Origin: Fodinibius sp964490705
GTDB taxonomy: Bacteria; Bacteroidota; Rhodothermia; Balneolales; Balneolaceae
Direction: 5' to 3'
Assembly (NCBI GenBank): GCA_964490705.1
Contig: CAZBCG010000005.1
Span: 62,001 to 126,000 of the forward strand
Length of the DNA stretch: 64,000 nt
Position numbers and translations under genes: made by a program. The notes below the pieces were generated by a model that searched no databases, had not been told where the DNA came from, and saw only the letters and a program-made list of their open reading frames with translations. Positions 44,623 through 53,838 of the stretch are shown one piece after another. Within the stretch, counting starts at the first letter, position 1; the number at the start of each line of letters is the position of its first letter.

Positions 44623-45462
44623 TTATTTTACCGAAGAAATAGCATTAAATACCTGCAGCGAATCGTAGGCTTCTTTCACATCGTGTACACGGATAATACT
44701 GGCTCCCCTCATCAATGCATCGTAATGTACGGCCACCGTGCCGGTCACACGCTCTTTGGCAGGACGTCCGCCTAAAATAGATCCAACCATTGATTTGCGG
44801 GAAGCCCCCACCAAAATCGGATGCCCGAGTTCGGTGAACTTGTGGAGGTTCGCCAGCAGCGCCAAGTTGTGATCCAGCGTTTTGCCAAACCCAATGCCGG
44901 GATCAATAATTATGTTTTCAACTCCCCTTTCCCGGGCTTTGGCCAGCTGCTGTTCAAAAAATTGATAAACGTCATCTACGACGTTTTCATAACTGGGATC
45001 ATCCTGCATAGTATTGGGATCGCCCTGGGAATGCATCATCACATAGCCGGCCTCATACTCCGCACATAAATCGGCAAGGCGCGGCTCTTTTTGCAGCCCG
45101 CTGATATCATTTACAATGTGCACCCCCAACTCAAGTGCTTCTTTGGCGACGCGGTATTTGGTAGTATCAACCGAAAAAAAAGTATCGGAGAATTGTGGAA
45201 TGGCTTTTTCGAGGATGGGAATGACCCGCTCCAGCTCCTGCTGCTCGGCCACGGGATCGGAACCGGGGCGCGTGGATTCGCCGCCTACATCAATGATGGA
45301 TGCACCCTGCGCAACCATCTCTTCAATGCGCTCTATAGCAGTATCCAGCTGATTATACTCTCCACCATCAGAAAAGGAGTCGGGGGTTGCATTTAGGATC
45401 CCCATGATTCGGGGACTGGAAAGACCAAAAAGTTTGCCTCTTATTTCAGTTTGATTAGGCAC
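44623..45462 (-). CDS. folP: Dihydropteroate synthase
   Basis: A 279-residue DHPS that condenses p-aminobenzoate with dihydropterin pyrophosphate in folate synthesis. Signatures: MGILNATPDSFSDGG (20-34), IIDVGGESTRPGSDPV (about 57-72), VDTTKYRVAKEAL, VNDISGLQ, YVMMHSQGDPNTMQ, IIDPGIGFGKTLDHN, ILVGASRKSMVG and IIRVHDVKEAYD, all in the family order. The start is a GTG at 45462; no strong ribosome-binding site is seen, but the next Met (residue 20) is inside the conserved first strand. It lies 86 bp downstream of the ferredoxin gene, with a 15-bp inverted repeat between. Confidence 0.96.
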   Translation of the reverse strand: MPNQTEIRGKLFGLSSPRIMGILNATPDSFSDGGEYNQLDTAIERIEEMVAQGASIIDVGGESTRPGSDPVAEQQELERVIPILEKAIPQFSDTFFSVDTTKYRVAKEALELGVHIVNDISGLQKEPRLADLCAEYEAGYVMMHSQGDPNTMQDDPSYENVVDDVYQFFEQQLAKARERGVENIIIDPGIGFGKTLDHNLALLANLHKFTELGHPILVGASRKSMVGSILGGRPAKERVTGTVAVHYDALMRGASIIRVHDVKEAYDSLQVFNAISSVK

Positions 45463-45498
45463 TATAGCACTGCTTACTCAAAATAGGTTATCAGTTAT

Positions 45499-45546
45499 TT
45501 GTTAATGGTTATTGGGCTCACACAAATAACTAATAACCATTAACAA
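45499..45546. repeat. 15-bp inverted repeat between the ferredoxin gene and folP
   Basis: TTGTTAATGGTTATT (45499-45513) and its exact complement (45532-45546) flank an 18-base loop. A second pair, AGTTATTTG (45493-45501) and CAAATAACT (45523-45531), overlaps it, so two alternative folds are possible. It starts 3 bp after the ferredoxin stop. The AT-rich make-up and lack of U-run suggest a small dispersed palindrome or a switchable structure rather than a standard terminator. Confidence 0.6.
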
Positions 45547-45548
45547 CA

Positions 45549-45887
45549 TTAATCCCAGCTTTCCTGCAGTTTATCGCGCTTGTCTTCCACTTCGGCCCAC
45601 TCGTCGGCATCGGGGAAATCTTCTTTGGTTTCATTGATGATATGATCGGCCCACTCCTCGGCCAGGCGCTCATTCAAGTCGATATAATGCTCCCACTCCA
45701 GCGGCACTTCATCATCTGGATAAATGGCTTCTACCGGACATTCGGCCACACAGGCATCACAGTCTATACATTCGAGCGGATCAATCGTCAGGAAGTTGGG
45801 CCCTTCCCGAAAAGCATCAACCGGACACACCGCCGCACAATTGGTGTATTTACAATTGATGCATGGTTCTGTTACTACGTAAGCCAT
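45549..45887 (-). CDS. fdxA: 7Fe (3Fe-4S/4Fe-4S) ferredoxin, FdxA type
   Basis: A 112-residue ferredoxin. Cysteines at 9, 12, 17, 21, 40, 43, 46 and 50 follow the Azotobacter FdI pattern: Cys9, 17 and 50 should hold a 3Fe-4S cluster and Cys21, 40, 43 and 46 a 4Fe-4S cluster, with Cys12 free. The C-terminal 55 residues form the long tail of this class (EVPLEWEHYIDLNERLAEEW...) and are acidic. It is an electron carrier in the cytoplasm; its partner is unknown. Confidence 0.95.
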   Translation of the reverse strand: MAYVVTEPCINCKYTNCAAVCPVDAFREGPNFLTIDPLECIDCDACVAECPVEAIYPDDEVPLEWEHYIDLNERLAEEWADHIINETKEDFPDADEWAEVEDKRDKLQESWD

Positions 45888-46127
45888 CGGGTTTTATGAA
45901 TTCTGTTGCTGTTTCAAATTTGGACTAAATATCTCGGTGTAAACGGATAGATGCAACGTTTTATACAAACAAATCTAATTTAGAAGCGCTCTTATTAATT
46001 TGATATCTCTACTCCACTTCCAAGTAAACTCTGTCCCCTTAAAAGTATTATATAAGGACACGGCGCGCTGTGATCCTCTTTTCAACTACGCCAAGGCTTC
46101 GGGAGATTCCACGAGGACAGGTGTAAG

Positions 46128-47357
46128 TCAGTATTGCAGTAGTACCTTTACACTATCCAGAGAGCCGTCGTTCTTAACAGGTTCGGTCCCCATCAAGTGA
46201 TTAATCAGCTCATAAATATGGATGCTCTGAAATGCCTCCACCTCTGCGCCTTTTTTAAAGGCCGGACCGCGTGCCCGGAACAAGCCCTGCATCGCTTTTT
46301 GATTATTATCATAGCCATGGGTTGCGCGCGGCAACGACTCTAAAAATTGATGCTCATATTCTTCATCCAGGATGGTGTAGCCCAAATCAGCAATCATTAC
46401 AATATCCGAGACGCGCCGGTGGTTTTTCAGATGATACCGTTCGGGCAGGTTTTCTTTTTTATATACCCGGTAATGTTCGGCATTCGCCTTCAGGGATTGA
46501 TACAGCTGTTCTTCGGTCCCCGTCTTGGGCCAAATCATTGTTAACGGTCCCCAGGTAATGCGCTCAACATTGTCCATGTTGATGATATTATCGAGCCGAA
46601 TTGTTTTATCTGCCGATTGATTGACCATCCCATGATCTGATACAATTACGACATTTGTATTCTGCCACAACTGTTTCTTTTTCATCTGCTCTTTCAAATA
46701 GCCAATTAATTGATCCGATTTTCGGACAGCATCTTTCAACGAATCGGATTCAGTGCCGTACCAGTGTCCTTTGGAATCAACGTGACTGAAGTAGAGCGTT
46801 GCAAAATCGACGGTCTGGCTATCGGGCGCCGACATCCATTTTAGCACGGTATCAATCCGCGCTCGGTCAGGCATGCTTTCATCATATATCTTCCAATGCG
46901 TGGGTCGCATATCCTGGATATCGGCTTCGGACCCTACCCAGAACATGGTGCCGGTTTTAACGCCCTGCTTTTCGAGCGTATTCCAGATCGGTTCGCCGCC
47001 GTACCATTTGTCGTTTGTGACCGCCTGGCGGTCCCGAATGCGATACCATTCATCCCACTCGGGATCGTACATCGTGTTGCCCACTACACCACTATGCTCG
47101 GGATACAAGCCGGTAGCAATAGAATAGTGGCTAGGAAAGGTCTTGCTTGGAAATACGGGGATCAGCCCCTCGGCAGACACGCCGTTGGCCGTTAGCGTAT
47201 CGAAATGCGGGGTTTCTACTTTGTTTAGGTAATTATAACGAAATCCATCAAACGAAATTAACAGTGTCTTTTGGGAATCGGATTGCTGCTTTGATTGAGT
47301 ACAACCGCCAATGCTCACCAGAACAATGGCTAACAATAAATATGCTTTCTTTCTCAT
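46128..47357 (-). CDS. NPP-type nucleotide pyrophosphatase/phosphodiesterase lipoprotein
   Basis: A 409-residue alkaline-phosphatase-superfamily enzyme of the ectonucleotide pyrophosphatase/phosphodiesterase (NPP) group. The signal ends Ser-Ile-Gly-Gly-Cys (Cys19). Metal and nucleophile residues: SFDGFRYNYL (Asp37), FPSKTFPSHYSIATG (nucleophile Thr73), FSHVDSKGHWYG (Asp and His), VIVSDHGMV and RATHGYDN (His). All zinc ligands expected for NPP are present. It hydrolyses phosphodiester or pyrophosphate bonds outside the cytoplasm, as in phosphate scavenging from nucleotides; the exact substrate is unknown. The two flanking gaps (240 bp and 116 bp) suggest it is transcribed alone. Confidence 0.93.
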   Translation of the reverse strand: MRKKAYLLLAIVLVSIGGCTQSKQQSDSQKTLLISFDGFRYNYLNKVETPHFDTLTANGVSAEGLIPVFPSKTFPSHYSIATGLYPEHSGVVGNTMYDPEWDEWYRIRDRQAVTNDKWYGGEPIWNTLEKQGVKTGTMFWVGSEADIQDMRPTHWKIYDESMPDRARIDTVLKWMSAPDSQTVDFATLYFSHVDSKGHWYGTESDSLKDAVRKSDQLIGYLKEQMKKKQLWQNTNVVIVSDHGMVNQSADKTIRLDNIINMDNVERITWGPLTMIWPKTGTEEQLYQSLKANAEHYRVYKKENLPERYHLKNHRRVSDIVMIADLGYTILDEEYEHQFLESLPRATHGYDNNQKAMQGLFRARGPAFKKGAEVEAFQSIHIYELINHLMGTEPVKNDGSLDSVKVLLQY

Positions 47358-47420
47358 TGAGTAAATAAAACGGGTTGACTAGATTGTCATTAATAAAATC
47401 ATGCAAACTCATCAGAAATA

Positions 47421-47450
47421 AAAAAGGGCAGCCCGTGGGACTGCCCTTTT
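47421..47450 (-). terminator. Rho-independent terminator of the Oar-like receptor gene
   Basis: AAAAGGGCAG pairs perfectly with CTGCCCTTTT around a 9-base loop, and the minus strand continues TTTATTTC. It lies 23 bp past the stop of the Oar-like receptor gene. Confidence 0.9.
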
Positions 47451-47473
47451 GAAATTGATCATTAGGCTATTCG

Positions 47474-50400
47474 TTAGAAGTTATAACGAAGTCCTAACTG
47501 CAGTTGCCATCTGGAGCTAATAGTATTTGTGCTATACATCTCATCTTTGGTAACGTTCTGCGGGTCAAAGTTAACGACCGGCTTCCCGATATCTCCACTA
47601 TCAACGTTGTACTGGCTTCCAAAGTTGTCAATGAAATCTTGATCTACATACTGTTCAAAAGCAACAGCTCGGTAGTTGTTAAAGCTTACGCTTTCTCGCT
47701 TACCCCACTCATTGTTGATGAGGTTGAGAACATTGAAAACGCTTGCTGTAATTTCAACAGACTCACCTTCCCAGGTACCAAACCTCTGTGTTACACGAAG
47801 ATCAAGGAAGTTGGTCCAAGGTTCGCGCGCCGTTGCACGGGGTACGACTTCTCCGCGATAGTCATTCAGAGAAGATTCGCTGGAAATCCAGTTATCCAAC
47901 TCTTCCCAGTTCTGACTAGTAAGAACTACTTCGTCGCTGGACTCAGGCACGTACATCAAGTCGTTATCAAAACGAGTATCACCATTGGCGTTACCGTCAT
48001 AAATCCAACTGAACGGTGTTCCGGAATGGCCATCAAAGATGACAGAAAACGTTGTTGAACGGTTGCCGGAATACTCAACACGATACGAGACGTTGGCCAG
48101 AATTCGGTGACGGCGTTCGAAATCAGCCGTTCCCAATCGTGGATTATTTACGTCTTTGTTTTCATTGTATTGCCAGTTCGAGATTGCCCGGCTTGATGTA
48201 TTGTTGTTAACGTTTTCGGCACGATTATATGTGTACGAAACGTTGGCACGTAAACCCCAGTCGAACTGCTTTTGCAGCTCAGCCGTAATGCTGTAATTGT
48301 ATCCCTTGTCGGTATTCTTCATCAACAGAGCATTAGTAAACTCTGGATACTTACGAGCCGGTGACCCTGATGCGGTACCGAACTGAGAGTTATAGTAGAT
48401 GTCACCATAGAGCGGACGCCCATAAGGCGATGTGCCTACCTGCTCTAAGTTGAGGTTTTCATACACAATCTGGTTGATCGCTTTAGTGTAAATCCCTTCG
48501 AGCGTACCCGTAATTCCAAAAGGCAAGTCTTGGTCAATCGCCAGGTTAAACTTGGCTGATTGCGGATACTGGAAATCTTCGGAAATGAGATTGATCTCGG
48601 TTGTCGTTACCGGAGACAATCCGGATCCGTCGCCCGGTGTGGGCTGATCGTTGGGATCAGGGCTAAAGAATCCATCATCCAGTGCGTTTGAGTTGAAATC
48701 ATCAACAGCTACACGGCCGTAGTCGGCACCGGTGTTGCTGTACTGATTGGAAATCCACACAAAAGGAGGCGTTCCGGAGAAAATTCCGGCACCACCACGA
48801 ATTTGGGTAGTTCGCTCACCCGAAGGCGACCAGTTGAACCCAATGCGTGGAGACCACAGAATGTTTCCACTTGCAACGTTGTCTGTTCTGTAGCCAAACC
48901 GCTGCTCTGCTGTAGGATTATAGGTCGGCTCATCGGGCAGTAGTGGTACATCAATACGCAAGCCCAACGTGACCTTCAGGTTGTCCATAACACTCCACTT
49001 ATCTTGAACATATCCCCCAAGTTGGAGACCGGTAAATTTAGCAGCGCGGTTACCGTCTGGCAGCAAATAACTGTAGTTATACGCCTGCGGATCGCCGTCT
49101 GCAAAATCTTGAATATCCCAAAAGGTATAGGTTCCAAAATCATCCTGCACAAATAGGTTTCGGAACGTGAAAATTTGATTGCTGGTACCGATCGTAAATT
49201 CGTGATCCCCCATCACATACGTGAAGTTGTCTGTAATTTCGATGAGATCTTGATCCAGGGCATTCGCCTGAGAAAAACGGTCAATACCCATCAAAATACT
49301 ACCGAATCCTGATTTTTCAGGAAATCCAAGACTAAATTCTACTTGAGGAAATGGCGTTGCTGCCACATCCCGAGAATCGCGAATACGTGTGTAAACAGCA
49401 CGAAATGTATTTGATGCATTATTCCCGAAGCTACTGTTAAGCTCGGCTACATATGAATTTTGTGTACTGTTGAAGTTGTATTGACGATTTGAGAAACTGT
49501 AGGAATCAGTTCCACGTCCAACGCCTTCTTCGTCAATAGCATCAACATAGTTGTAGCGGAACGTCAGTTTGTGATCCTGGTTGATGTTCCAATCTAACTT
49601 AGCCAGAATTTTATCGTTGTCCTGCGACTGTTCAAGCGTGCTACCATACGATCCGGGATCGTATCCATATTGATTTTGTGCGATGCTTTGGATAGTAGCA
49701 AACGTGGATGGTTCAAAGTCAAAAGTATTGTCGCCACTGCTTCCGAGAAGTCCCGTTGTGTTTGGAGCTGTTTCTCGTTTCAGCTCAAGGTTAACAAAGA
49801 AGAATAATTTATCTTCGATAATGGGACCACCGAGATTAAGTCCGAAATAATTTTCGTTAAATCGTTCAAGATCTTCGGATTCAGTACCATCTTCGAGTAA
49901 ATAATTCCCTGAAAAACTTTCATTGCGGAATTCGTAATAAGCAGAACCTTTTAATTCGTTAGTTCCACTTTTCGTAATCGCATTAACCTGACCACCTGTG
50001 AAGTTGTTATTTGTAACTCCAAACGGCGCAATATCAACATTGAACTCTTGAATAGCATCAATACTGATAGGAGAACTTACGCCTGCCTGGCTACCCGGGG
50101 TACCTTCACCAAGACCAAACACATCATTTAATGTTGCACCGTCAACCAACAGGTTGTTATAACGGTCGTTTGCTCCGCCGAAACTTCCGCCGCCAGTTGC
50201 CTGAGGTGTCAATCGGGTGTAGTCACCAAGCGAACGAGTTAGCGTCGGCGTTTGATCAATCTGCTCTTCGCTAATGTTCGTTTTTGCACCCGTTCTGTTA
50301 GAGTTAAAAATAGGGTCGGCTTCGGCAACCACTGAAATTTCGTCAAGTGCCAGCTCCCCTTCTTCAAGGGTAAAGTTAACCTCAACAGTTTCGCCAAGCT

Positions 50401-50689
50401 GAACTTCAGAAATCTCTTTTTTATTGGCATTAAACCCTACAAATGTAACCTGAATTTCGTAAGGTCCGCCAACACGTACTGACTTAAAACTATAACGACC
50501 GTTGGGACGGGTTGCCGTACCGTACCGAGAGCCGGTGGGTTGGTGAATAGCCACAACATTGGCTCCTGCTAACGGTTCGCCACTTGCATCAACAACCGCT
50601 CCTTCGATAGAGCCGGATGTCGTGCCTTGAGCAAACATCATAGCAGGAAGCAAAAATACTGCAGCCACTAAAAATAGGTAACGTTTCAT
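47474..50689 (-). CDS. Oar-like TonB-dependent receptor
   Basis: A 1071-residue TonB-dependent receptor of the Oar type (named after the Myxococcus outer-membrane protein). Order: signal peptide ending Met-Met-Phe-Ala-Gln, carboxypeptidase-regulatory-like domain (GSIEGAVVDASGEPLAGANV to VTFVGFNANKKEI, about 25-105), plug (RTGAKTNISEEQIDQTPTLTRSLGDYTRLTPQ, NNLLVDGATLNDVFG, FNVDIAPFGVTNNNFTGGQVNAITKSGTNE), and a large barrel ending in LGLRYNF. It has no SusD or DUF4249 partner nearby. Oar-type receptors are linked to uptake of large or protein substrates in other bacteria; the ligand here is unknown. A 290-bp leader lies upstream. Confidence 0.93.
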   Translation of the reverse strand: MKRYLFLVAAVFLLPAMMFAQGTTSGSIEGAVVDASGEPLAGANVVAIHQPTGSRYGTATRPNGRYSFKSVRVGGPYEIQVTFVGFNANKKEISEVQLGETVEVNFTLEEGELALDEISVVAEADPIFNSNRTGAKTNISEEQIDQTPTLTRSLGDYTRLTPQATGGGSFGGANDRYNNLLVDGATLNDVFGLGEGTPGSQAGVSSPISIDAIQEFNVDIAPFGVTNNNFTGGQVNAITKSGTNELKGSAYYEFRNESFSGNYLLEDGTESEDLERFNENYFGLNLGGPIIEDKLFFFVNLELKRETAPNTTGLLGSSGDNTFDFEPSTFATIQSIAQNQYGYDPGSYGSTLEQSQDNDKILAKLDWNINQDHKLTFRYNYVDAIDEEGVGRGTDSYSFSNRQYNFNSTQNSYVAELNSSFGNNASNTFRAVYTRIRDSRDVAATPFPQVEFSLGFPEKSGFGSILMGIDRFSQANALDQDLIEITDNFTYVMGDHEFTIGTSNQIFTFRNLFVQDDFGTYTFWDIQDFADGDPQAYNYSYLLPDGNRAAKFTGLQLGGYVQDKWSVMDNLKVTLGLRIDVPLLPDEPTYNPTAEQRFGYRTDNVASGNILWSPRIGFNWSPSGERTTQIRGGAGIFSGTPPFVWISNQYSNTGADYGRVAVDDFNSNALDDGFFSPDPNDQPTPGDGSGLSPVTTTEINLISEDFQYPQSAKFNLAIDQDLPFGITGTLEGIYTKAINQIVYENLNLEQVGTSPYGRPLYGDIYYNSQFGTASGSPARKYPEFTNALLMKNTDKGYNYSITAELQKQFDWGLRANVSYTYNRAENVNNNTSSRAISNWQYNENKDVNNPRLGTADFERRHRILANVSYRVEYSGNRSTTFSVIFDGHSGTPFSWIYDGNANGDTRFDNDLMYVPESSDEVVLTSQNWEELDNWISSESSLNDYRGEVVPRATAREPWTNFLDLRVTQRFGTWEGESVEITASVFNVLNLINNEWGKRESVSFNNYRAVAFEQYVDQDFIDNFGSQYNVDSGDIGKPVVNFDPQNVTKDEMYSTNTISSRWQLQLGLRYNF

Positions 50690-50980
50690 AATCGATAGAT
50701 ATGTTCGTTTAGATTAGTGATTAGATTACGTGCAAAAAAACACGATTTCTTTCGTGGATGAAGAATATAACCAACAGGATGTTACCAAAACATTAAGCTC
50801 TGCTGATCTTTGTTTAAAGAAGATCGAAAGTAATAAAAAATTAACGAAAATCGTATTTATGATCGGCTTAAAACCTATTCTCTAATCATTAAATTTTCGG
50901 TAAAAAAAATAGAGGCTTCAATAAACTTATTGGCACCTGATAATTGATAAATAAATACTTTTACGCTATCAGCTATCATA

Positions 50981-51673
50981 TCAACTATTGCCTAATGCTG
51001 ATTTTTTAATCTGTACCAACGTTTCTTGTTCTACCCCTAAAAAATACAGCGTATAAATGAGCACAAATATCAGCTGCAGTTTAACGATACCCACTTTGTG
51101 ATACGAGCGTGCTGACGTTACAACAGCATCATCTAAAATAGTAAATGCGTATTGCGATTTGATACGGCGGACAATCTCATTGTCTTCCATAACGATATGA
51201 TCTTTCCGGAATCCATCAATTTTTTGGAAAGCTGTTCGAGTGATAAACAAGCTTTGGTCGCCAAACCGAAAGGCATCACAATCAAAGCGGGTAAACCAAG
51301 CATAGCTGCGCAGCAGCCAGTGGTCATCATCAAAGGACAGCCGAAAGCAGCCGGCCGGCGTACCTGAAGAAACAGCTTTAATAATACTCTGATCAAAATT
51401 GACCGGTGGCCTGCTGTCGGCATGTAAAAAGTAGAGAATTTCAGCCTCGGCCTGCTCAGCTCCGGCATTCATTTGTGCTCCCCGCCCTTTTTGCGGTGAG
51501 ATCAAAACTTCTGCGGAGGTTTGCTTTACGAGATCAACGGTTTGATCTGAGCTGCCGCCATCCACGACAATAATTTCGGCAACAGCATGGCCACTGTGTG
51601 CCCTTACAGCATCGATCGTCTCGGCGATAATGTTTTCTTCATTATAGGCCGGAATGATTACGCTGATCTTCAT
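50981..51673 (-). CDS. TIGR04283-family glycosyltransferase (arsenosugar/selenodomain-associated)
   Basis: A 230-residue family 2 glycosyltransferase. The nucleotide-sugar site is MKISVIIPAYNEENIIAETID, IVVDGGSSDQTVDL and YFLHADSRPP (the DxD-like HAD); then CFRLSFDDDHWLLRSYAWFTRFDCDAFRFGDQSLFI and KDHIVMEDNEIVRRIK are diagnostic of the TIGR04283 group. The C-terminal residues IVKLQLIFVLIYTLYFLG form a membrane-leaning helix. Its ATG overlaps the stop of the TIGR04282 partner by 4 bp (translational coupling). The pair is best known from arsenosugar and selenium-domain-linked clusters; no arsenic methyltransferase or radical-SAM gene is in view, so the product here is open. Confidence 0.9.
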   Translation of the reverse strand: MKISVIIPAYNEENIIAETIDAVRAHSGHAVAEIIVVDGGSSDQTVDLVKQTSAEVLISPQKGRGAQMNAGAEQAEAEILYFLHADSRPPVNFDQSIIKAVSSGTPAGCFRLSFDDDHWLLRSYAWFTRFDCDAFRFGDQSLFITRTAFQKIDGFRKDHIVMEDNEIVRRIKSQYAFTILDDAVVTSARSYHKVGIVKLQLIFVLIYTLYFLGVEQETLVQIKKSALGNS

Positions 51674-52284
51674 ATTTCCTGCAACCTTTTTCCCGATTCG
51701 CGCAGATCTTCTTCGGTATCAATATCGTTAAGCATCGGTAAATTCTGATAACTTAGATTTAACGCTTCAATCCGATTGATCGTATCCTTATACACCGATG
51801 CTGTACTCCAGTCGATCTCAGCAAACAGCTGGGGATGAAAGGCATTCATTCCCAACAGATAGTAACCTCCATCCTGCGAGGGACCGATGGCAATATCATG
51901 ATGTTCCAGCGCGGTAAACGCCTGGCGGATATGCTTAGGTTGTAGCTCTGCACAGTCGCTGCCGATGATAACGGCACGTTCGAATCCGCCTGCAAACGCT
52001 TCGGCAAAAGCATATTTCATCCGCTCACCCAAATCAGTTCCTTGCTGTAGTTTTTTTTCATAATTGGATGCCTCCCAATCATCATCTTCTTCGATGAACT
52101 GCGAATACCAGAGCTGCCGATGGCAAGAGAGCTGATCTGCCACAAATCTCGTAAGTGCCAATAGTTTCTGATAGATTTTAAAAGCCTGCCGGTCTCCAAT
52201 AGTCTCCGCCAGCCGGGTTTTTACCTGCCCCATCTGCGGATTTTTGATAAAAATAAGCAAAACGTCTGTTGTCGAATTTCTCAT
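51670..52284 (-). CDS. TIGR04282-family (DUF2064) glycosyltransferase
   Basis: A 204-residue GT-A-fold protein of the DUF2064/TIGR04282 group. Seen: LLIFIKNPQMGQVKTRLAETIG (nucleotide-binding loop with Lys and Arg), LGERMKYAFAEAF, VIIGSDCAELQPKHI (the GSD metal site), IGPSQDGGYYLLGM and LNDIDTEEDL. It pairs invariably with the TIGR04283 transferase, and the 4-bp overlap shows one transcript. I start at the ATG at 52284; a TTG two codons upstream is in frame. It probably charges or transfers a sugar nucleotide as the first of two steps; substrate unknown. Confidence 0.9.
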   Translation of the reverse strand: MRNSTTDVLLIFIKNPQMGQVKTRLAETIGDRQAFKIYQKLLALTRFVADQLSCHRQLWYSQFIEEDDDWEASNYEKKLQQGTDLGERMKYAFAEAFAGGFERAVIIGSDCAELQPKHIRQAFTALEHHDIAIGPSQDGGYYLLGMNAFHPQLFAEIDWSTASVYKDTINRIEALNLSYQNLPMLNDIDTEEDLRESGKRLQEI

Positions 52285-52448
52285 AACCAATCTAAGATAT
52301 AATTGCTATAACTGCATAGCTGACAAACACTAACAGAAATTAATAAGCAGAAAAACAGTTCGGAACATTTCCCCGCATCCATCTATTTAACTTGACGAAA
52401 ACTCAAAAAACTGTTCTTACCAATAAATACAAATAACTAAATATAGAT

Positions 52449-52919
52449 ATGAAAAAGCTACTAACAGTAACATTATTAACAGCTTTTCTAACTGCTTCAC
52501 TTTGCTCATTATCACATGCCCAGGATGCAGACAAAGATCTGGGCATAGGATTCATTGCCGGTGAACCGACAGGACTCAGCCTCAAATCATGGACTGGTAA
52601 TAACAACGCTTTTGATCTTGGCCTCGCGTGGTCTTTCGGCCGTTATGATGCCGTTAATATTCATAGCGATTATTTATGGCACAACTACGGAGCATTCGGC
52701 AATATAGATTCAGGAGAATTAGCATTGTATTACGGTATCGGCGGACGTGTAGTCTTAAGTAACGATAGCCGCATTGGAGCACGTATTCCAGTGGGCATCA
52801 ACTACCTGATTGATGATTCGCCGATAGGCCTCTTTTTTGAGGTAGCTCCCATTCTCAATGTAGCTCCCGGTACCAACTTTGATGTAGATGGGGGCATCGG
52901 CGTGCGATTTTATCTATAA
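52449..52919 (+). CDS. Small outer-membrane beta-barrel-like protein
   Basis: A 156-residue exported protein with a clean signal peptide ending Leu-Ser-His-Ala-Gln. The mature 131 residues alternate in short amphipathic strands (GIGFIAGEPTGLSLKSWTG, NAFDLGLAWSFGRYDAVNIHSDYLWH, LALYYGIGGRVVL, RIGARIPVGINYLI, IGLFFEVAPILNVAPG) and end with a terminal aromatic block, VDGGIGVRFYL, typical of an outer-membrane barrel of about eight strands. It resembles DUF3996-like proteins, but I cannot name its family safely. It stands alone, with a terminator immediately downstream. Confidence 0.75.
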   Translation: MKKLLTVTLLTAFLTASLCSLSHAQDADKDLGIGFIAGEPTGLSLKSWTGNNNAFDLGLAWSFGRYDAVNIHSDYLWHNYGAFGNIDSGELALYYGIGGRVVLSNDSRIGARIPVGINYLIDDSPIGLFFEVAPILNVAPGTNFDVDGGIGVRFYL

Positions 52920-52941
52920 CGATTGTATAGGTTCTTCTTTC

Positions 52942-52973
52942 AAAGGGATGCGTGAGGGCGCATTCCTTTTCTT
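52942..52973 (+). terminator. Rho-independent terminator after the small barrel protein gene
   Basis: AAAGGGATGCG pairs with CGCATTCCTTT (one G-U pair) around a 6-base loop, and the plus strand continues TTCTTAT. It begins 22 bp after the stop codon and ends at the tail of the convergent MBL gene. Confidence 0.8.
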
Positions 52974-53838
52974 ATATCAACAGTTGAGTGCCTTCCTTCG
53001 CCAGCTGGACAGAATCAAAATCATCGGCATAATTTTGCTGCAATTTCTTATCGAGATGGGCTAACGCGCCGTCGGTAGAATCAGGATCGTGATGGGTAAT
53101 AAATAGATTTTTTACTCCAGCACTGCGGGCAAAATCGACGACGACCTCCCAGGCCGAATGTCCCCAACCGCGCTTGTTTTGATATGATTCCAAGCTGTAC
53201 TGTCCGTCGTGAACAAGAATATCAGCACCTTCAAAAAACTCCTCCAGGCGTACATAAAAATCGGCACCCTTTTCAATGCCCTCCGGATCCAGTTCATTAT
53301 CGGGACAAAAAATAATCGTACTGCCATCAACCCGAATTTTATAAATAGCCGTATTTGTAGTGTGGTTGGCCAACATATATTCCACTGTATAACTCTGGTA
53401 ATCCGTTTCCTCTGCACGCTGTGTTACATATTCAAGATTGGCATCAATCATCTCCAATGTCACTGGAAAAAAGGTTTTCGTTAAGTGACCCGATAAAATC
53501 TCTTTACAGTTACCATCCACCTGTTCCGGCATATGAATAGTGAACTGGTTCTTAGACCCATAAATTGGTTTAAAGAAAGGAAATCCCTGAATATGATCCC
53601 AGTGAGGATGAGTAATAAAAATCCGCCCCCGTATTTTACCGGGCAGATCCTGCAGGCTGGTACCCAAATTTCGGATACCGGTACCACTGTCTAAAATAAG
53701 TAGATCATCGCAATGGGGAATATCAACCTGCAGGCACGTAGTATTGCCGCCGTACTCCATATTCTCTTTGTTGGCGCATGGAGTCGATCCACGGACGCCC
53801 CAGAAAGTAATAGCTGTCCGATCGTTATGTTCGCCCAT
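52972..53838 (-). CDS. MBL-fold metallo-hydrolase (cyclic-nucleotide phosphodiesterase-like)
   Basis: A 288-residue cytoplasmic metallo-beta-lactamase-fold enzyme. The metal motif HPHWDH (77-82) is complete, preceded by TFWGVRGSTP and LLILDSGTGIRNLG and followed by FCPDNELDPEG, DILVHDGQY, WGHSAWEVVVDFA and FITHHDPDSTD, with the distal His and Asp. This arrangement matches stand-alone MBL proteins related to class II cyclic-nucleotide phosphodiesterases and RNase Z. The substrate is not established; a phosphodiester bond is likely. It shares no operon: 163 bp separate it from the DUF349 gene. Confidence 0.88.
   Translation of the reverse strand: MGEHNDRTAITFWGVRGSTPCANKENMEYGGNTTCLQVDIPHCDDLLILDSGTGIRNLGTSLQDLPGKIRGRIFITHPHWDHIQGFPFFKPIYGSKNQFTIHMPEQVDGNCKEILSGHLTKTFFPVTLEMIDANLEYVTQRAEETDYQSYTVEYMLANHTTNTAIYKIRVDGSTIIFCPDNELDPEGIEKGADFYVRLEEFFEGADILVHDGQYSLESYQNKRGWGHSAWEVVVDFARSAGVKNLFITHHDPDSTDGALAHLDKKLQQNYADDFDSVQLAKEGTQLLI

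Noticed and set aside
45888..46127. A short coding segment in the gap before the NPP gene
   Set aside because: Short frames here lack a ribosome-binding site and recognisable similarity, and the longest one runs into the NPP gene on the opposite strand.
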